Shown here: in pieces, positions 19,864-32,300 of the stretch
Position numbering within the stretch: the first letter of the stretch is position 1
Layout: every line of letters starts with the position of its first letter
Source of the DNA: Mycobacterium basiliense
GTDB taxonomy: Bacteria > Actinomycetota > Actinomycetes > Mycobacteriales > Mycobacteriaceae
NCBI RefSeq assembly: GCF_900292015.1
Contig: NZ_LR130759.1
Location: forward strand, 3,720,001-3,784,000
Direction: 5' to 3'
DNA: 64,000 nt
Translations under genes and position numbers: made by a program
Notes under the pieces: model-generated
The model's input: only the letters and a program-made list of their open reading frames with translations
Told to the model about the DNA's origin: nothing
Databases searched by the model: none

Positions 19864-20625
19864 TTACCGGCCTGACGGGCCATCCCAGCGCGAGGTGAGC
19901 ACGCCTAGGGCCCCCAACGCCACCGCCGCCGCCGTCGACGTCCGCAACACGGTCGGGCCCAGCCGGACCGCGACGGCACCGGCGTCGGTCAGCGAATCGA
20001 GCTCATCCGGCGCGATACCGCCTTCGGGGCCGACCACGAGCATCAATGAGTTCGCTTGCGCCAAAACAACATCTGCGAGCCGACCGGTCGCCGATTCGTG
20101 TAGGGCCAGCACCGCCGCGCCCGCGGCCACCTGATCACCAATCCGCTGGGTTAGGGCCGCGGTGGACCACACGCCCTGGACCGACGGAATGTAGGCTCGC
20201 CGGGACTGCCGCGCCGCAGACCGAGCGACCGCGCGCCAGCGGCGCAAACCCTTATCGACCCGAGCGCCGTCCCAACTGGCCACGCAGCGGCCTGCTTGCC
20301 AAGCCACGAACGCGTCGGCGCCGGCCTCGGTGGCCAACTCAATCGCCAGTTCGGATCGATCCGACTTGGGCAGCGCCTGCACCACGGTCACCGCCGGCCG
20401 GATGGCCGGCACCCTCCAGCGCTCCCGCACCCGCGCACCCAACCGGTCCCGCTCGGCCTGCTCCACCACACAACTCGCCAATCCGCCCACCCCGTCGCCG
20501 AGCACCACCTGCTCGCCGGGCCGGATCCGCCGCACCGTGGCGGCGTGAAAACCGTCGTCGCCGCCGACAACCGCGAGCGCGCCGACGTCGGGCAGCTCCT
20601 CGACGTAGAACAGGGTCGCCACCAT
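19864..20625 (-). CDS. rsmE: 16S rRNA (uracil-1498-N3)-methyltransferase RsmE
   Basis: This 253-residue SPOUT-class methyltransferase methylates U1498 of 16S rRNA. An N-terminal PUA-like domain (residues 1-75) is followed by the knotted SPOUT domain with the SAM-binding loop [19 protein letters not shown] and the conserved C-terminal [14 protein letters not shown]. It is orthologous to Rv2372c and follows dnaJ2 by 21 bp in the hrcA-dnaJ2-rsmE order common in Actinobacteria and Firmicutes. Confidence 0.94.
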   Translation of the reverse strand: MVATLFYVEELPDVGALAVVGGDDGFHAATVRRIRPGEQVVLGDGVGGLASCVVEQAERDRLGARVRERWRVPAIRPAVTVVQALPKSDRSELAIELATEAGADAFVAWQAGRCVASWDGARVDKGLRRWRAVARSAARQSRRAYIPSVQGVWSTAALTQRIGDQVAAGAAVLALHESATGRLADVVLAQANSLMLVVGPEGGIAPDELDSLTDAGAVAVRLGPTVLRTSTAAAVALGALGVLTSRWDGPSGR

Positions 20626-20646
20626 GTGCGGCCTCTGCGACTGCCG

Positions 20647-21795
20647 CTAGCGCCCGGTGAACGTCTCGCGCAGCCGGCTGAACAGTCCACCCCCGCCGGC
20701 ATGCGTCGACCGGACCTCAGCCACGTCGCGACTACGACGGCTCTTCAGCTCGCGCAACAACTCGGCATCATGATTGTCCAGCCGAGCCGGCACCACCACC
20801 TCGACGTGCACGTGCAAATCACCGCGGGTGGAGGAGCGCAGATGCGGCATCCCGCGACCCCGCAACGTGATCACGGCACCCGGTTGCGTGCCGGGCGGAA
20901 TGACGATCTCGCTGATGCCATCGAGGATGGCGTCCAGCGTCACCGTGATGCCTAGCGCCGCATCGACCATCGGCACCGAAACCGTGCAGTGCAAGTCGTC
21001 GCCCTCGCGCACAAAGACGTCGTGGGCCTGCTCATGGACCTCGACGTAAAGGTCACCGGCCGGTCCTCCCCCGGGCCCGACCTCGCCCTGAGCGGCGAGC
21101 CGGACCCGCATTCCATCGCCGACACCGGCCGGAATCTTGACGCTGATCTCCCGGCGAGCCCGCACCCGGCCGTCACCCATGCACTGGTGGCAGGGGTCGG
21201 GAATGACCACCCCGACACCGCGGCAGGTGGGACACGGACGCGAGGTCAGCATCTGCCCGAGCAGCGAACGCTGAACGGTTTGCACCTCCCCGCGACCCCC
21301 GCAGGTATCGCAGGGTATCGGCGCGGAATCGCCGTTGGTGCCCTTGCCCTGGCAGCGGTCGCACAACACCGCGGTATCGACCGTCACTTGCTTGGTCACA
21401 CCGGTCGCGCACTCTTCGAGATCGAGTCTCATCCGCAACAAGGAGTCCGACCCCGGCCGAACCCGACCGATCGGACCGCGCGAGGCGGAACTGCCGCCGA
21501 ATCCACCGCCGAAAAAGGCTTCGAAGACATCACCCAGTCCACCGAAACCGGCGAACCCGTTGGCCGACGCACCCGCGTTTTCCAGCGGATCCCCGCCCAA
21601 ATCGACGATCCGGCGTTTCTCCGGGTCGCTGAGGACCTCGTAGGCGACGCTGATCTCCTTGAATTTCGCCTGCGCCACCTCGTCGGGATTGACATCGGGG
21701 TGCAGTTCGCGCGCCAACTTGCGATAGGCGCGTTTGATGTCTGCATCGCTGGCGCCTTTGCTCACGCCGAGCAGCCCGTAGTAGTCGCGTGCCAC
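20647..21795 (-). CDS. dnaJ2: Co-chaperone DnaJ2
   Basis: This 382-residue type I J-protein, equal in length to Rv2373c, stimulates DnaK ATPase activity. The J domain (residues 1-70) carries HPD near residue 33. A Gly/Phe-rich linker follows (about 75-110), then four zinc-finger repeats ([32 protein letters not shown]) and the two C-terminal substrate-binding barrels. It lies downstream of hrcA with a 72-bp gap and upstream of rsmE. Confidence 0.96.
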   Translation of the reverse strand: MARDYYGLLGVSKGASDADIKRAYRKLARELHPDVNPDEVAQAKFKEISVAYEVLSDPEKRRIVDLGGDPLENAGASANGFAGFGGLGDVFEAFFGGGFGGSSASRGPIGRVRPGSDSLLRMRLDLEECATGVTKQVTVDTAVLCDRCQGKGTNGDSAPIPCDTCGGRGEVQTVQRSLLGQMLTSRPCPTCRGVGVVIPDPCHQCMGDGRVRARREISVKIPAGVGDGMRVRLAAQGEVGPGGGPAGDLYVEVHEQAHDVFVREGDDLHCTVSVPMVDAALGITVTLDAILDGISEIVIPPGTQPGAVITLRGRGMPHLRSSTRGDLHVHVEVVVPARLDNHDAELLRELKSRRSRDVAEVRSTHAGGGGLFSRLRETFTGR

Positions 21796-21867
21796 GGTTG
21801 ACTCTCCTATGCGAGGTCTTACGCCGCCCCTACGCGGCTGTCCATAAATTCTGTAGCAGGTGCGCGG

Positions 21868-22977
<1,110 letters not shown>

Positions 22978-23195
22978 TCAGCGGCGGACCGCGCAGTCGC
23001 GCAAACGCCGGTCACCGACGGCCCCAAGCGCTGGATCAGTGCGGATCGCTCCGTCGCGGACGCCCGCACGGTGCGTGGTGCAGACCGTATGGTCCCACTG
23101 GTCCTGAGCGCGTCAATTCCCCAGGACCATTTTGCGACTAGCCTATTGCGCATGATCCTGTCCGGCACAAACAACGCGTCAGGGACGATCCGCCA

Positions 23196-23510
23196 ATGAT
23201 TTTCAAGGGCGTGCGGGAAGGTAAGCCATACCCCGAACATGGGCTGTCCTATCGAGATTGGTCCCAGATTCCGCCGCAACAGATTCGGCTTGACGAATTG
23301 GTCACAACGACCACCGTGCTCGCATTGGATCGGTTGCTTTCGGAGGACTCCACGTTCTATGGAGACCTGTTCCCGCACGCGGTCAAGTGGCGAGGTATCA
23401 CCTACCTCGAGGATGGTTTGCACCGGGCCGTACGTGCGGCGCTACGAAACCGCACCGTGCTACACGCGCGGGTGTTCGACATGGACCTGCCGCCCGGCAG
23501 GCCGAGGTAG
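23196..23510 (+). CDS. Conserved mycobacterial protein (Rv2375-like)
   Basis: This 104-residue protein is very close to Rv2375 throughout its first 95 residues (start MIFKGVREGKPYPEHGLSYR). It is conserved in Actinobacteria and often found next to hrcA or near type II toxin-antitoxin genes; no function is established. No signal peptide or membrane segment is seen. It is divergent from hrcA with about 300 bp between them. Confidence 0.85.
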   Translation: MIFKGVREGKPYPEHGLSYRDWSQIPPQQIRLDELVTTTTVLALDRLLSEDSTFYGDLFPHAVKWRGITYLEDGLHRAVRAALRNRTVLHARVFDMDLPPGRPR

Positions 23511-23612
23511 CGCGCCGACAGGCGAACCGAGGTCGGTTTGGTCACATTTGCCCGCCCCCGGGTGTCGTACCAAGTGGCGGCAATAACGACCACCGTCCCG
23601 TTAGGAGCAGTC

Positions 23613-24212
23613 ATGTCTCGCCTTGTGGGGGTCTCCGACCGCGACGCCGGCTTGGGCGCCAAAATCGCCTTCTTCTTCACCGGGCGCAAGCTGGCAAGAA
23701 TGACCGGGCTGAAAACGGCCGGCATGCTCGAACCGCTGCGCATGTACGCCCATATCCCTAAATTGCTCAACGCCTACGGCAGGCTGGAACAAGCCGAGTC
23801 GAAAATAGATATTCTCACTCCTCGGCAGCGGGCGTTGGCCGAATTGAAGGCCGCGACAACGGTTCGCTGCGAATATTGCATCGATCTGGGTTCGCAGATC
23901 GCCCGCGAGTTGGGGATCAACGACCGGGAATTGCAGGCACTGGCCGGTTATCGGGACGCCTCGTGCTTCTCCGAGGTCGACCGGTTGATTCTGGACTACG
24001 CCACCGCGATCAGTCGTACCCCCGTCGTGGTCGGCGACGAGCTTTTCGAAGCGCTGCGCGCCCACTTCGATACGGCTCAACTGGTCGGACTGACCCACAT
24101 CATCACGCTGGGCAACCTGCGCGCCCGGTTCAACATCGCGCTGGATATTGGGTCGTCAGGCTTCTCGGCCGGCCGGGTGTGCGCGCTACCCGACCACACC
24201 GGGTGCCGATGA
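23613..24212 (+). CDS. Carboxymuconolactone decarboxylase / AhpD-like protein
   Basis: This 199-residue CMD/AhpD-fold protein has the redox-type motif EYCIDLGSQIA preceded by Cys (RCEYC), near residues 85-95, as in AhpD-like peroxidase partners. The start at 23613 has a good ribosome binding site (AGGAG). Its stop overlaps the start of an ECF41-type sigma factor (ATGA). CMD proteins are the classic genomic partners of ECF41 sigma factors and are likely part of their regulon; the redox or isomerase substrate is unknown. Confidence 0.85.
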   Translation: MSRLVGVSDRDAGLGAKIAFFFTGRKLARMTGLKTAGMLEPLRMYAHIPKLLNAYGRLEQAESKIDILTPRQRALAELKAATTVRCEYCIDLGSQIARELGINDRELQALAGYRDASCFSEVDRLILDYATAISRTPVVVGDELFEALRAHFDTAQLVGLTHIITLGNLRARFNIALDIGSSGFSAGRVCALPDHTGCR

Positions 24213-25108
24213 CCGACCCGGCGTTGCTGGCACGATTCGAGGCCGCTAGGCCGCAGCTGGGGGCCCTCGCGTATCGCATGCTGGGCTCCCTTGATGACGC
24301 CGAAGACGCCGTGCAGGAAGCATGGCTACGGCTTAACACCAGTGTGGGCCGCGCCCAGGACGGCGAAGAAATTGCCAACCTCGATGCCTGGCTGACCACG
24401 GTGGTGGCTCGGATTTGTCTCAACATGTTGCGTGATCGACGCGGCGCGGGCCACGAAGAGCGGCTCGGGCAGCTGCCGGATCCGATCGTGGACGCGGTCG
24501 GCGAGTTCGACCCCGAACACCACGCGATGCTGGCGGACGCGGTTGGCCTGGCGTTGTTCGTGGTGCTGGACACCCTGCCCCCTGCCGAACGGTTGGCTTT
24601 CGTGCTGCATGACGTCTTCGCGGTCCCGTTTAACCAGATCGCGCCCATTGTTGAGCGATCACCGGGGGCGACACGCAAACTGGCCAGCCGCGCGCGGCGC
24701 CGCATCGAGCGGGCGGCACCCTTTCCGGACGGCGACATCGCGGTGCAACGCGAGGTCGCCGATGCATTTTTTGCGGCCGGGCGCACCGGTGACTTCGAGC
24801 GCTTGGTCTCGGTGCTGCATCCCGACGTGGTGCTGCGCGGTGACTTTGGACCCAACACTCGCGGGTTCCGCGCCCAGGGCGCATCTTCGGTTGCCAGGCT
24901 TGCCGAAAGCTACGCCGGTCCAGAGCGCGAGGTGCTCGACGCCCTCGTCAACGGCGCCGCCGGCGCCATCATCGTCGTCGCTGGTCGACCATCCGCGGTG
25001 ATGGGGTTTTTGGTGCGCGCCGGTCGCATCACCGCGATCGACGTGCTCGCCGATCCGGAGCGGATCGCCAAACTCAAGTTGAGCGGTCACAACAGGTCGG
25101 GCGAATAG
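24209..25108 (+). CDS. ECF41-type sigma factor with C-terminal SnoaL-like domain (SigJ-like)
   Basis: This 299-residue ECF sigma factor has sigma-2 (residues 1-75; MLGSLDDAEDAVQEAWLRL), sigma-4 (about 110-165; LPPAERLAFVLHDVFAVPF) and a C-terminal NTF2/SnoaL-like domain (about 175-290). Its linker contains LPDPIVD, a variant of the family's WLPEP motif. In ECF41 proteins the C-terminal domain replaces a separate anti-sigma factor and controls activity. It is translationally coupled to a CMD gene. It is related to M. tuberculosis SigJ in architecture, but I do not claim orthology. Confidence 0.88.
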   Translation: MTDPALLARFEAARPQLGALAYRMLGSLDDAEDAVQEAWLRLNTSVGRAQDGEEIANLDAWLTTVVARICLNMLRDRRGAGHEERLGQLPDPIVDAVGEFDPEHHAMLADAVGLALFVVLDTLPPAERLAFVLHDVFAVPFNQIAPIVERSPGATRKLASRARRRIERAAPFPDGDIAVQREVADAFFAAGRTGDFERLVSVLHPDVVLRGDFGPNTRGFRAQGASSVARLAESYAGPEREVLDALVNGAAGAIIVVAGRPSAVMGFLVRAGRITAIDVLADPERIAKLKLSGHNRSGE

Positions 25109-25144
25109 CGGTGCAGTGCGTTGCTTCTGCGCCCGGAGCGCAGA

Positions 25145-25681
25145 TCAGCGCCCGGCGGCCTGCAGCAACGCCATCGCCGAGCTGCGTGACAGCACCCAGC
25201 TACCTTCGTTGACGAACGTCACGTTCTGGGTAACCGGCGCCGCAAGCTTGGGCCCGGAAACGGACACGTCGGCGGTGGCCGAACCGGCCTCAACCGGTTG
25301 AATGTTGGCCACGCTGAACGACAACGGCAGGTCCCCGTTCTTAGCCGCCTTCTTCAGCTCATGGTCGGCAATGCGCGCTTCGGCCCCGCCAATCCCGCCC
25401 TCGACCAGATTGCTCTTGTTGGTGAACGAGACGCCGGGATCGGCGAGGCTGTTGAGCAAGGCGGTCAGCTCGGCGGCCGTCGGTACGTCGATTGCCGGGG
25501 CAGGCGCCGGGTCCTGCGGAAGCGGCGCACCGAAGAAGACCGGCTGCACCTGATAGGGCGCCGGGCCGGCGGAGGCGATACCAGCGGAGGTGATAGTTGT
25601 CACACTGGCCGCTGCGGCGCCGATAACCGCCACCACTGCCGCCGCGGTGGCCAGCGATTTGATCGAACTCTCGGTTTTCAC
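25145..25681 (-). CDS. cfp2: Low-molecular-weight secreted protein Cfp2 (MTB12 family)
   Basis: This 178-residue secreted protein is orthologous to Rv2376c (CFP2/MTB12). A signal peptide is visible (residues 1-40, a hydrophobic Ala/Val-rich stretch ending IASAGPA). The mature part carries the conserved [19 protein letters not shown] and [20 protein letters not shown]2 is an abundant culture-filtrate antigen with an NTF2-like fold and no known activity. The GTG at 25681 gives the correct signal peptide and has a GGGGGAA-type ribosome binding site; in-frame codons further upstream were rejected. Confidence 0.92.
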   Translation of the reverse strand: MKTESSIKSLATAAAVVAVIGAAAASVTTITSAGIASAGPAPYQVQPVFFGAPLPQDPAPAPAIDVPTAAELTALLNSLADPGVSFTNKSNLVEGGIGGAEARIADHELKKAAKNGDLPLSFSVANIQPVEAGSATADVSVSGPKLAAPVTQNVTFVNEGSWVLSRSSAMALLQAAGR

Positions 25682-25895
25682 GGTTAGGTTCCCCCCTATC
25701 GATTTCGCACGGAAACCTCGGTAAGGCGTCGCTGCACCGGTCCTGGCCGCTCCTGCTCCGCGTGGTACCCGTGTGGTGATCGTCCACCGTCCTACTGACA
25801 CTTGGATGGCGGACTGTTCGATTTATAGCCGAGATTTCTGTGAGGATCGTGAGGGATTCTGTGACCAACCTGTGCAGCCCCGTGCGGCCGGCAAC

Positions 25896-28800
25896 CTATC
25901 CCTCGGCAAGAACCTCCTCGTCGGTCAACGCGGCGACGTCGAGGTAGTGGCGAGCGATCAGGATCAGTCGTTCCGGCGTGCCGCGGTGGGATTCCCGAGC
26001 GTTGAACCGCTCGGCCAGCCCGGCAACGGTTCGTGTCGCGAACATATCCGCGACCACGGCATGGTCGATGTCCAACCAGTCGCGGAGCCGAGCGATCACA
26101 CTGGTGGCCAGCACGGAGTCACCCCCTAGCGCAAAGAAATCCTCGTGCACGCCAATCGCATCCGCACCCAGTACCTCGGCGACGATGTCGCATAGGGCGG
26201 CTTCCAGCGGGCCGCGCGGAGCGCTGTTGTCATCGCCGGTTTGGTTGGCGTCCGACGCAAGCAGCGCGGCCACGGCGCGGCGGTCCAGCTTGCCGTTCGA
26301 GGTCAGCGGAAATCGTTCTAAAAAGACGATCCGGCTCGGAACCATGTAGTTGGGCAACAGATCTGAAACGGCGGCAATGATATCGCTCATTTCACCCGGA
26401 TCGCCGGCCACCGCCGCGACCAATTTGGGAGCCGTGGCGCCGACGACTGCCGCAACAGCATGCCGCACCCCGGGCACGGTACGAATCGCGCTCTCGACCT
26501 CGCCGAGCTCGACCCGGTATCCGCGAATCTGCACCTGATGGTCGGTGCGGCCCAGGAACTCAATGGTGCCGTCGGGCCAGTACCTGGCCATGTCGCCGGT
26601 CTTGTACCAGCGAATACCGTCGTACTCGACAAACCGCTGTGCGGTACGTTCCGGGTCATTGCGGTAGCCAGCAGCGACACTTGCACCGCCGACCCACAAT
26701 TCACCGGGAACCCAATCGAGGCAATCACGGCCGGAAGGCCCGACGATGCGACACCGCACATTGCGCAGCGGTACCCCGAACGGCACGGTCGCCCAGTGCC
26801 CTGGCGGTTCGCCGACTACTTCGCAAATCGTGTCGTGGATGGCGGCCTCGGTTGCTCCGCCCAGCCCGGAGAACCGGCATCCCGGCACTTGTCTGGCCAG
26901 TCTGCGGGCCAAGTCCGCACCCACCCAGTCACCGCCCAGAATGACGGCGCGCAACGAGTTGCCCAGCCGATCGCCGCCAAGCTCCAAGATCATGTCGAGC
27001 ATGCTCGGCACCACATTGAGGATCGAAACTCGGTGGTGTCGAAGCAATTCCACCCACGCGGTAGCCGCGGCCTTCTGCTGCGAGTCGACTGCCACCAACG
27101 AACCACCAACCGAGAACATGCCGAACATGTCATATACGGAGAGATCGAACTCCAGGGCGGACAGCGCGAGCACACGGTCGGTTGCACTGACCTCGAACCA
27201 CTCGTTGACCGCATCGATCGTGTTCATCGCCGCGCGATGCGCTACCTCGACCCCCTTGGGCAGACCCGTCGAACCGGAGGTGAATATCACGTACGCGATC
27301 TCACCGGTGTCGGGATAGATCGGTGCCTGCAACGGTTCTGGATAGCTGCCCGCCTCATCGATGGCTAGGCAAGGAACTCCCGCGCCCAGATCGGCTCCTT
27401 CGACCGTCAGCGCGGCTGCCGCATCGGCGGTCTGAAGAATCCTGGCTCGCCTCGCATCCGGCTGGTCGAATCCGATCGGTACGTAAGAACACCCGGCGGC
27501 GAGTACCCCCAGCACCGCCAGGATTTGGTCGGGGCCGTTCGGTAATTGAACCGCGACCGCGTCGCCGGTTCGCACGCCACGGGCGTGCAGCGCACCGGCC
27601 ACGGCCAATGCCCGGCTGCACAGCTCCCGATAGCTCCAGTTGCCCCCGACATCGCCACTGCCCCACACGACGGCCGGCGCATCCGGTGTGGCCGCCGCAT
27701 GTTCGAAGAAGCCTTGATGAAGACGACGCCCGCTGACCGGTCCGTCGGTCGCGTTGATCGCCGCACGTACCGTCGCCTGTTCGCTCGGCAACTGCACCAC
27801 CGCCTCGGCGTCCCAGCCCGCATCGCCGTGGGCAAGCCGCTCGACCATTTCGGTGAACCGGGTGAACATGGCCTCGACCATGCCCTGCGGAAAGGCTGAT
27901 TCGCGGACGTCCCAGTTCACCAGCAATCCGCCACGCAGCTCGGTGATTTGAGCGTCCAACAAGACTTGCGGTCCTTGCGAGATGATCCACACCGGCTCGC
28001 CGAAGGTGTCGATAACGCCGTCGGCGAACAGCTCCCCGAGGTCGAGCGCGCTGGTGAAAACGACAGGGGCCAACACCGGCTCACCACGATATCTGCCTAG
28101 ATCACGCAACACTTCGAGGCCGGAATAGGCAGCGTGCGAACCGCTTTCGTACATTCGCCGTTGAATGTCCCTGGCCCGGTCAGCCACCGACACGTTTTCA
28201 GTGACATCGACCTCGAGCATGACCGACGAGGTGAAGTCTCCGACCACCCTGTCGATGTCCGGATGCACCGATTCACGTTGAAACAGCGGCACGTTGAGCA
28301 GGAACTTGCCGTCCGCCGACCAACCGCCTATGACATCGGCGAAGACCGACGCCAAGGCCATCGCCGGCGTCACGCCACGGGCATGGGCTCCGGCGATCAG
28401 CTTCTGCTTGCCCTCCGGCGCCAGCCAGTGCTCATAGCGGACGGTGCGATGTGCTGGGCCCGCCATCGCGACGGTCGGTAGTTCGGGTGCGCCGGACATC
28501 TCGGGCAACCGCTGCTGCCACCAGTCGCGGTCCCGGGCATGCGCCGCCATGTCTCGTTGACGCTCGGTGCGATAACGACGGTAGCTGTAGCCTGGCGCCC
28601 GCAGTGCGACTCCCCGGTACAACTCGGCCAGATCCGAGACCAGCACGCGATAACTCATTGCGTCGCCGGCCAACATGTCGATGTCCAGATGCAGCCTACT
28701 GCGGTTGTGCCCCCAAAGGCTCAACGTGATGTCAATGACCTGGCCGTCTTCGATTCGAAGACGTTGGTGAGATTTTCGCTCGCGCAATTCGGCCAGCGCG

Positions 28801-29378
28801 GACTCGGCCTCGTCGGCAGTGCGGCCGCGGAGATCCTGTACTGCAAATACCGGCCGGCCGGGCTTGGACATCGTCTGCTGAGTCCCGTCCGGCAGAAAGC
28901 GGGTACGCAGCATCGGATGTATCGCGACGAGATCTGATGCCGCGCGTTCCAAAACCACGGCATCGACTCCGGTTCCGTCGAATTCGACGTACAGGTGCGC
29001 CGCCACCCCGCCCAACTGTTGCTCGTCGGAGCGACCGATCCAATAGGCGTGCTGCATGCCGGCCAACGGGAACGGCGCTTCCTCGGCCACCGGTTCGGCG
29101 GGCGCGACCGGAGGCGAAGCCACCGCCCCCAGCGGCCGATCCGCACCGAGCAGTTCGTACCAGGAATCGACCGTGGGCGACGATGCGAGTTGGGCGAAGG
29201 TGATGTCGGCCCCGCACCTACGCCAGCGACCCGCGAGCGCCATCATGCGGATCGAATTCAAACCCAATTGGATGAGGTCATCCCGGTCGCCGACTTCGGG
29301 CGCCGGGCAATCCAACTGAGCCGCAATCAAGGTCCTGATCTCGTCCTTGCTGATCCACTCTTCGCCGAGCGACACCAT
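25896..29378 (-). CDS. mbtB: Mycobactin NRPS MbtB (ArCP-Cy-A-PCP), lacking a thioesterase domain
   Basis: This NRPS accepts salicylate from MbtA, condenses it with Ser, Thr or Cys and cyclises the product. An aryl carrier domain has Ser in LGLNSI (residue 48 counted from the GTG at 29396). The Cy domain (about 110-540) has the DxxxxDxxS signature (DMLAGDAMS) in place of HHxxxDG. The A domain (about 560-1020) has YVIFTSGSTGLPKG and GGATEA, and a final PCP has FFALGGDS. The ATG at 29378 has AAAGGA upstream; the GTG at 29396 is 4 bp after the previous stop and is an alternative. M. tuberculosis MbtB is about 1414 residues, and the missing roughly 250 match a stand-alone thioesterase gene at 40160. 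Confidence 0.93.
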   Translation of the reverse strand: MVSLGEEWISKDEIRTLIAAQLDCPAPEVGDRDDLIQLGLNSIRMMALAGRWRRCGADITFAQLASSPTVDSWYELLGADRPLGAVASPPVAPAEPVAEEAPFPLAGMQHAYWIGRSDEQQLGGVAAHLYVEFDGTGVDAVVLERAASDLVAIHPMLRTRFLPDGTQQTMSKPGRPVFAVQDLRGRTADEAESALAELRERKSHQRLRIEDGQVIDITLSLWGHNRSRLHLDIDMLAGDAMSYRVLVSDLAELYRGVALRAPGYSYRRYRTERQRDMAAHARDRDWWQQRLPEMSGAPELPTVAMAGPAHRTVRYEHWLAPEGKQKLIAGAHARGVTPAMALASVFADVIGGWSADGKFLLNVPLFQRESVHPDIDRVVGDFTSSVMLEVDVTENVSVADRARDIQRRMYESGSHAAYSGLEVLRDLGRYRGEPVLAPVVFTSALDLGELFADGVIDTFGEPVWIISQGPQVLLDAQITELRGGLLVNWDVRESAFPQGMVEAMFTRFTEMVERLAHGDAGWDAEAVVQLPSEQATVRAAINATDGPVSGRRLHQGFFEHAAATPDAPAVVWGSGDVGGNWSYRELCSRALAVAGALHARGVRTGDAVAVQLPNGPDQILAVLGVLAAGCSYVPIGFDQPDARRARILQTADAAAALTVEGADLGAGVPCLAIDEAGSYPEPLQAPIYPDTGEIAYVIFTSGSTGLPKGVEVAHRAAMNTIDAVNEWFEVSATDRVLALSALEFDLSVYDMFGMFSVGGSLVAVDSQQKAAATAWVELLRHHRVSILNVVPSMLDMILELGGDRLGNSLRAVILGGDWVGADLARRLARQVPGCRFSGLGGATEAAIHDTICEVVGEPPGHWATVPFGVPLRNVRCRIVGPSGRDCLDWVPGELWVGGASVAAGYRNDPERTAQRFVEYDGIRWYKTGDMARYWPDGTIEFLGRTDHQVQIRGYRVELGEVESAIRTVPGVRHAVAAVVGATAPKLVAAVAGDPGEMSDIIAAVSDLLPNYMVPSRIVFLERFPLTSNGKLDRRAVAALLASDANQTGDDNSAPRGPLEAALCDIVAEVLGADAIGVHEDFFALGGDSVLATSVIARLRDWLDIDHAVVADMFATRTVAGLAERFNARESHRGTPERLILIARHYLDVAALTDEEVLAEG

Positions 29379-29399
29379 CGCAGTCCTTTCGGCCACTTG

Positions 29400-32300
29400 C
29401 TAACCCCGGTCTTTGTCCAAGCCAATTGCCAGCGCGGCGATACCGCGCTGCCAGAAGTCCGTCAAGCAGTCAATGTCGGAGCTGTCGAACAGGGCATCAC
29501 TCCAGCGCCAATTGCTGATGAGCTGCGTACCCTCCGGCGTCGTGGCAACAAACGCGCTGAGGTTCAACGCAAAACGCAGCGGGAGATCTGGCTCGGGGTC
29601 ATCGGGAAGAGCATCGATGTACGGCCCGGTCAGTAACGACCAGGGTTGATCGGTGACCCCACCGAGGTCGAGACGCCCCAAATAGCTGAACTGGATCTGG
29701 GGTTCGGCAGCGTCCCGCAGCTCGGGCACACGGTCGACATAGCGAAGCAAACCGTAATCCAAGCCGTCGTTTGGGATAGCACCGAGGTGAGCAACCACGG
29801 AGTCCACCAGATCCCGGGCCACCACCGGCGTTCGCTCTGCCCGGTCGACATCGAGTGCCGTCGCCCCCACTCCAAGGCGCACGGGGAATGCAGAGGTAAA
29901 CCACCCGACCGTATTTGTAGTGTCGGTGTCCACCACGGCGTCAGCACGACCGTGACCCTCCAGCGCGATCAGGGTGCCTGCTGCCGGATCCTGTGCACGG
30001 GCGCGGCGCCAACTTGCGACCGCCATCGTTGTTGCGGCAAGTAGGAACTCACGCACACCTTCGTCTCGCTTGACCGCGGCCAACACACGCTCGGTGGTGT
30101 CGGTCGGCGTCACCACCCGCGTGACCCGCAACGTGGACCACGTGTCGCGCGTCGGATCCGCAAGCCGCAACCCCAACACCGGATCGGACGCGCGGACCTG
30201 TCCCGCCCAGTACTCGCGCTGGGCTTGCACCTCCGGCGCAGCGGCACGTTCCCACATCAGCTCGCACCATCGGCGGTAGGAAGTGAACTCGGGCAACATC
30301 TTTGGCGGCATGTCCGCTTTCACCGAGCGCCATGCCTCGATCAGGTCCCCCAGCATGATGTGCCAGGACACCACGTCCACTGCCAGGTGATGCGCCGTGA
30401 GTAGCAGCACGTCTCCCGGCCCGCGGGGCGTGTCAGCGGCGGAGAACCAGACACCGCGCACCATCACACCGGCATGGGGATCGATCTCGTCCATCACGTC
30501 GCGCGCAGAATGCTTGATAGCGGTGAATAGTTCGTCACCTGTCGCCAGCTCAACCCGGACAAGCACGTCGGCAGCACGCACCACACCGGGTTCCCGAGTT
30601 ACCAGCCGCGGTCCTTCGTCGGTGTCGGTCAGGATCGACCGCAAGGTGTCGTGGCCGTCGAGCAGCAACTGCAGCATCAGCTCGATCGATGAGCTGTCGA
30701 TATCGGAGGGCAACCGAAGCAGCACGGTATGGGTGAAGCGTCGAAAGTTTCCGTGCTCAAAGAGCCAGGACACCATGGGCAGCGGCAACACTTGACCGTA
30801 TTCGGCACTGACGACGGCGCATTCCGCATCCGCCGCGGCGTCGATCGTTGCCCCAAGCTGGCGAATTGTCGGAGCGGAAAAGACCATTCGTGGACTCATC
30901 GACAGACCCCGCCGTCGCGCCTTATGAACCAGCGAGATCGCCACAATGCTGTCCAATCCGAACAGAAAGAAGTCGTCATCGACATGCGGTACCACACCGT
31001 TGAATTGCTCTTCAAACAATTCGCACAGCAGCCGCTCGGTGTCTGTCGATGCCGAGCCCGCCGCGCCCCCGCCGACGTCGGAGATCGCCTTCTCGGCGAG
31101 CCGATCCAATGCATACCCATCCAGCTTGCCGTTGGCGTTCACCGGCAGCCGCGGCAGCGCCACGATACGCGCGGGCACCATGTAGGAGGGCAGCCGCTCG
31201 GCCAGCGTGGTTCGCAGCTGGATCGGGTCTTCGTCGGTGTCTGCTTGCCACACCACAAAACCGACCAGGCTGGTGCGATCGTGATGACGCAACACCGAGA
31301 CTGCCGCGTCATGCACTCCGGCTTGTCCACGCAGGGCGGCTTCGATCTCGTCGACCTCCACCCGGTATCCGCGGATCTTGACCTGGGTGTCACCTCGCCC
31401 CAGATAGGCATACGCACCAAGGGGCAAGCTGCGGACCAAATCGCCAGTGCGGTACATGCGTTGACCGGGCCGAAATGGGTCGGCTACGAAGCGTGTTGCG
31501 GTCATCGCCGTTTGGTCGACATAGCCGCGCGCCAGTTGCGCACCAGACAGATAAAGCTCACCAACCACACCACAGGGGACCACCCGCAACAGCGAATCCA
31601 AAACGTAGCCGAAAGTCCCGGAGTTGGCCGTACCGATCGTCGGTGCTGGGTAGTCGTTGATCGCGGCCACCACGGCCTCAACCGTCATCTCGGTGGGGCC
31701 GTAGCAGTTGTAGACCGCGCGACAGCCCGGGCCCTCCGACAGCTCGCGCAGCTGCTGCCACAATGCGCTGTCTATTGCCTCGCCGCCCAAGGCCAACACC
31801 GGCAGTTGATGATCTGGCAGTCCCGCCGCGCTCAGTTGAACCAGCATCGACGGCGTGGTATCGATCATGTCGATCCGATGCGCGGCAATACCTTTGACCA
31901 ACCGGTCCGCATCGCGCATCTCCTCGGCGTCGAAGAGGTGCAACGCATGGCCGTCGAGCAGGCCGACCATGGGCTGCCAGGAAGCGTCGAAGCTGAACGA
32001 CCAAGCGTGCGCGATGCGCAGGGGGCGGCCAAGTTGGGCCATGGCCGGCCGATATACCCGGTCGCGGTGATCGGCAAAGTAACTCAGTAGCGCGGCATTG
32101 GTGCCGATGACGCCTTTGGGTTCACCGGTCGAACCGGAGGTGAAGATGACATACGCACAGTGCTTTGGATCCCGATGAACCACGGGCGCGTGCGCGGGGC
32201 GGTGCGAAATACGTTTTGCGACCGCTGGATCATCGACCACGAGCGTCGGAATCACGGCTCCGGCCATCTGCGAGTATCCGGCCTCGGTGATCACCAGCTC

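Noticed and set aside
30729..32090. Rightward frame of about 450 codons inside the MbtF-type gene
   Set aside because: Antisense to NRPS adenylation and carrier motifs; His/Gln/Arg-rich and without homology.
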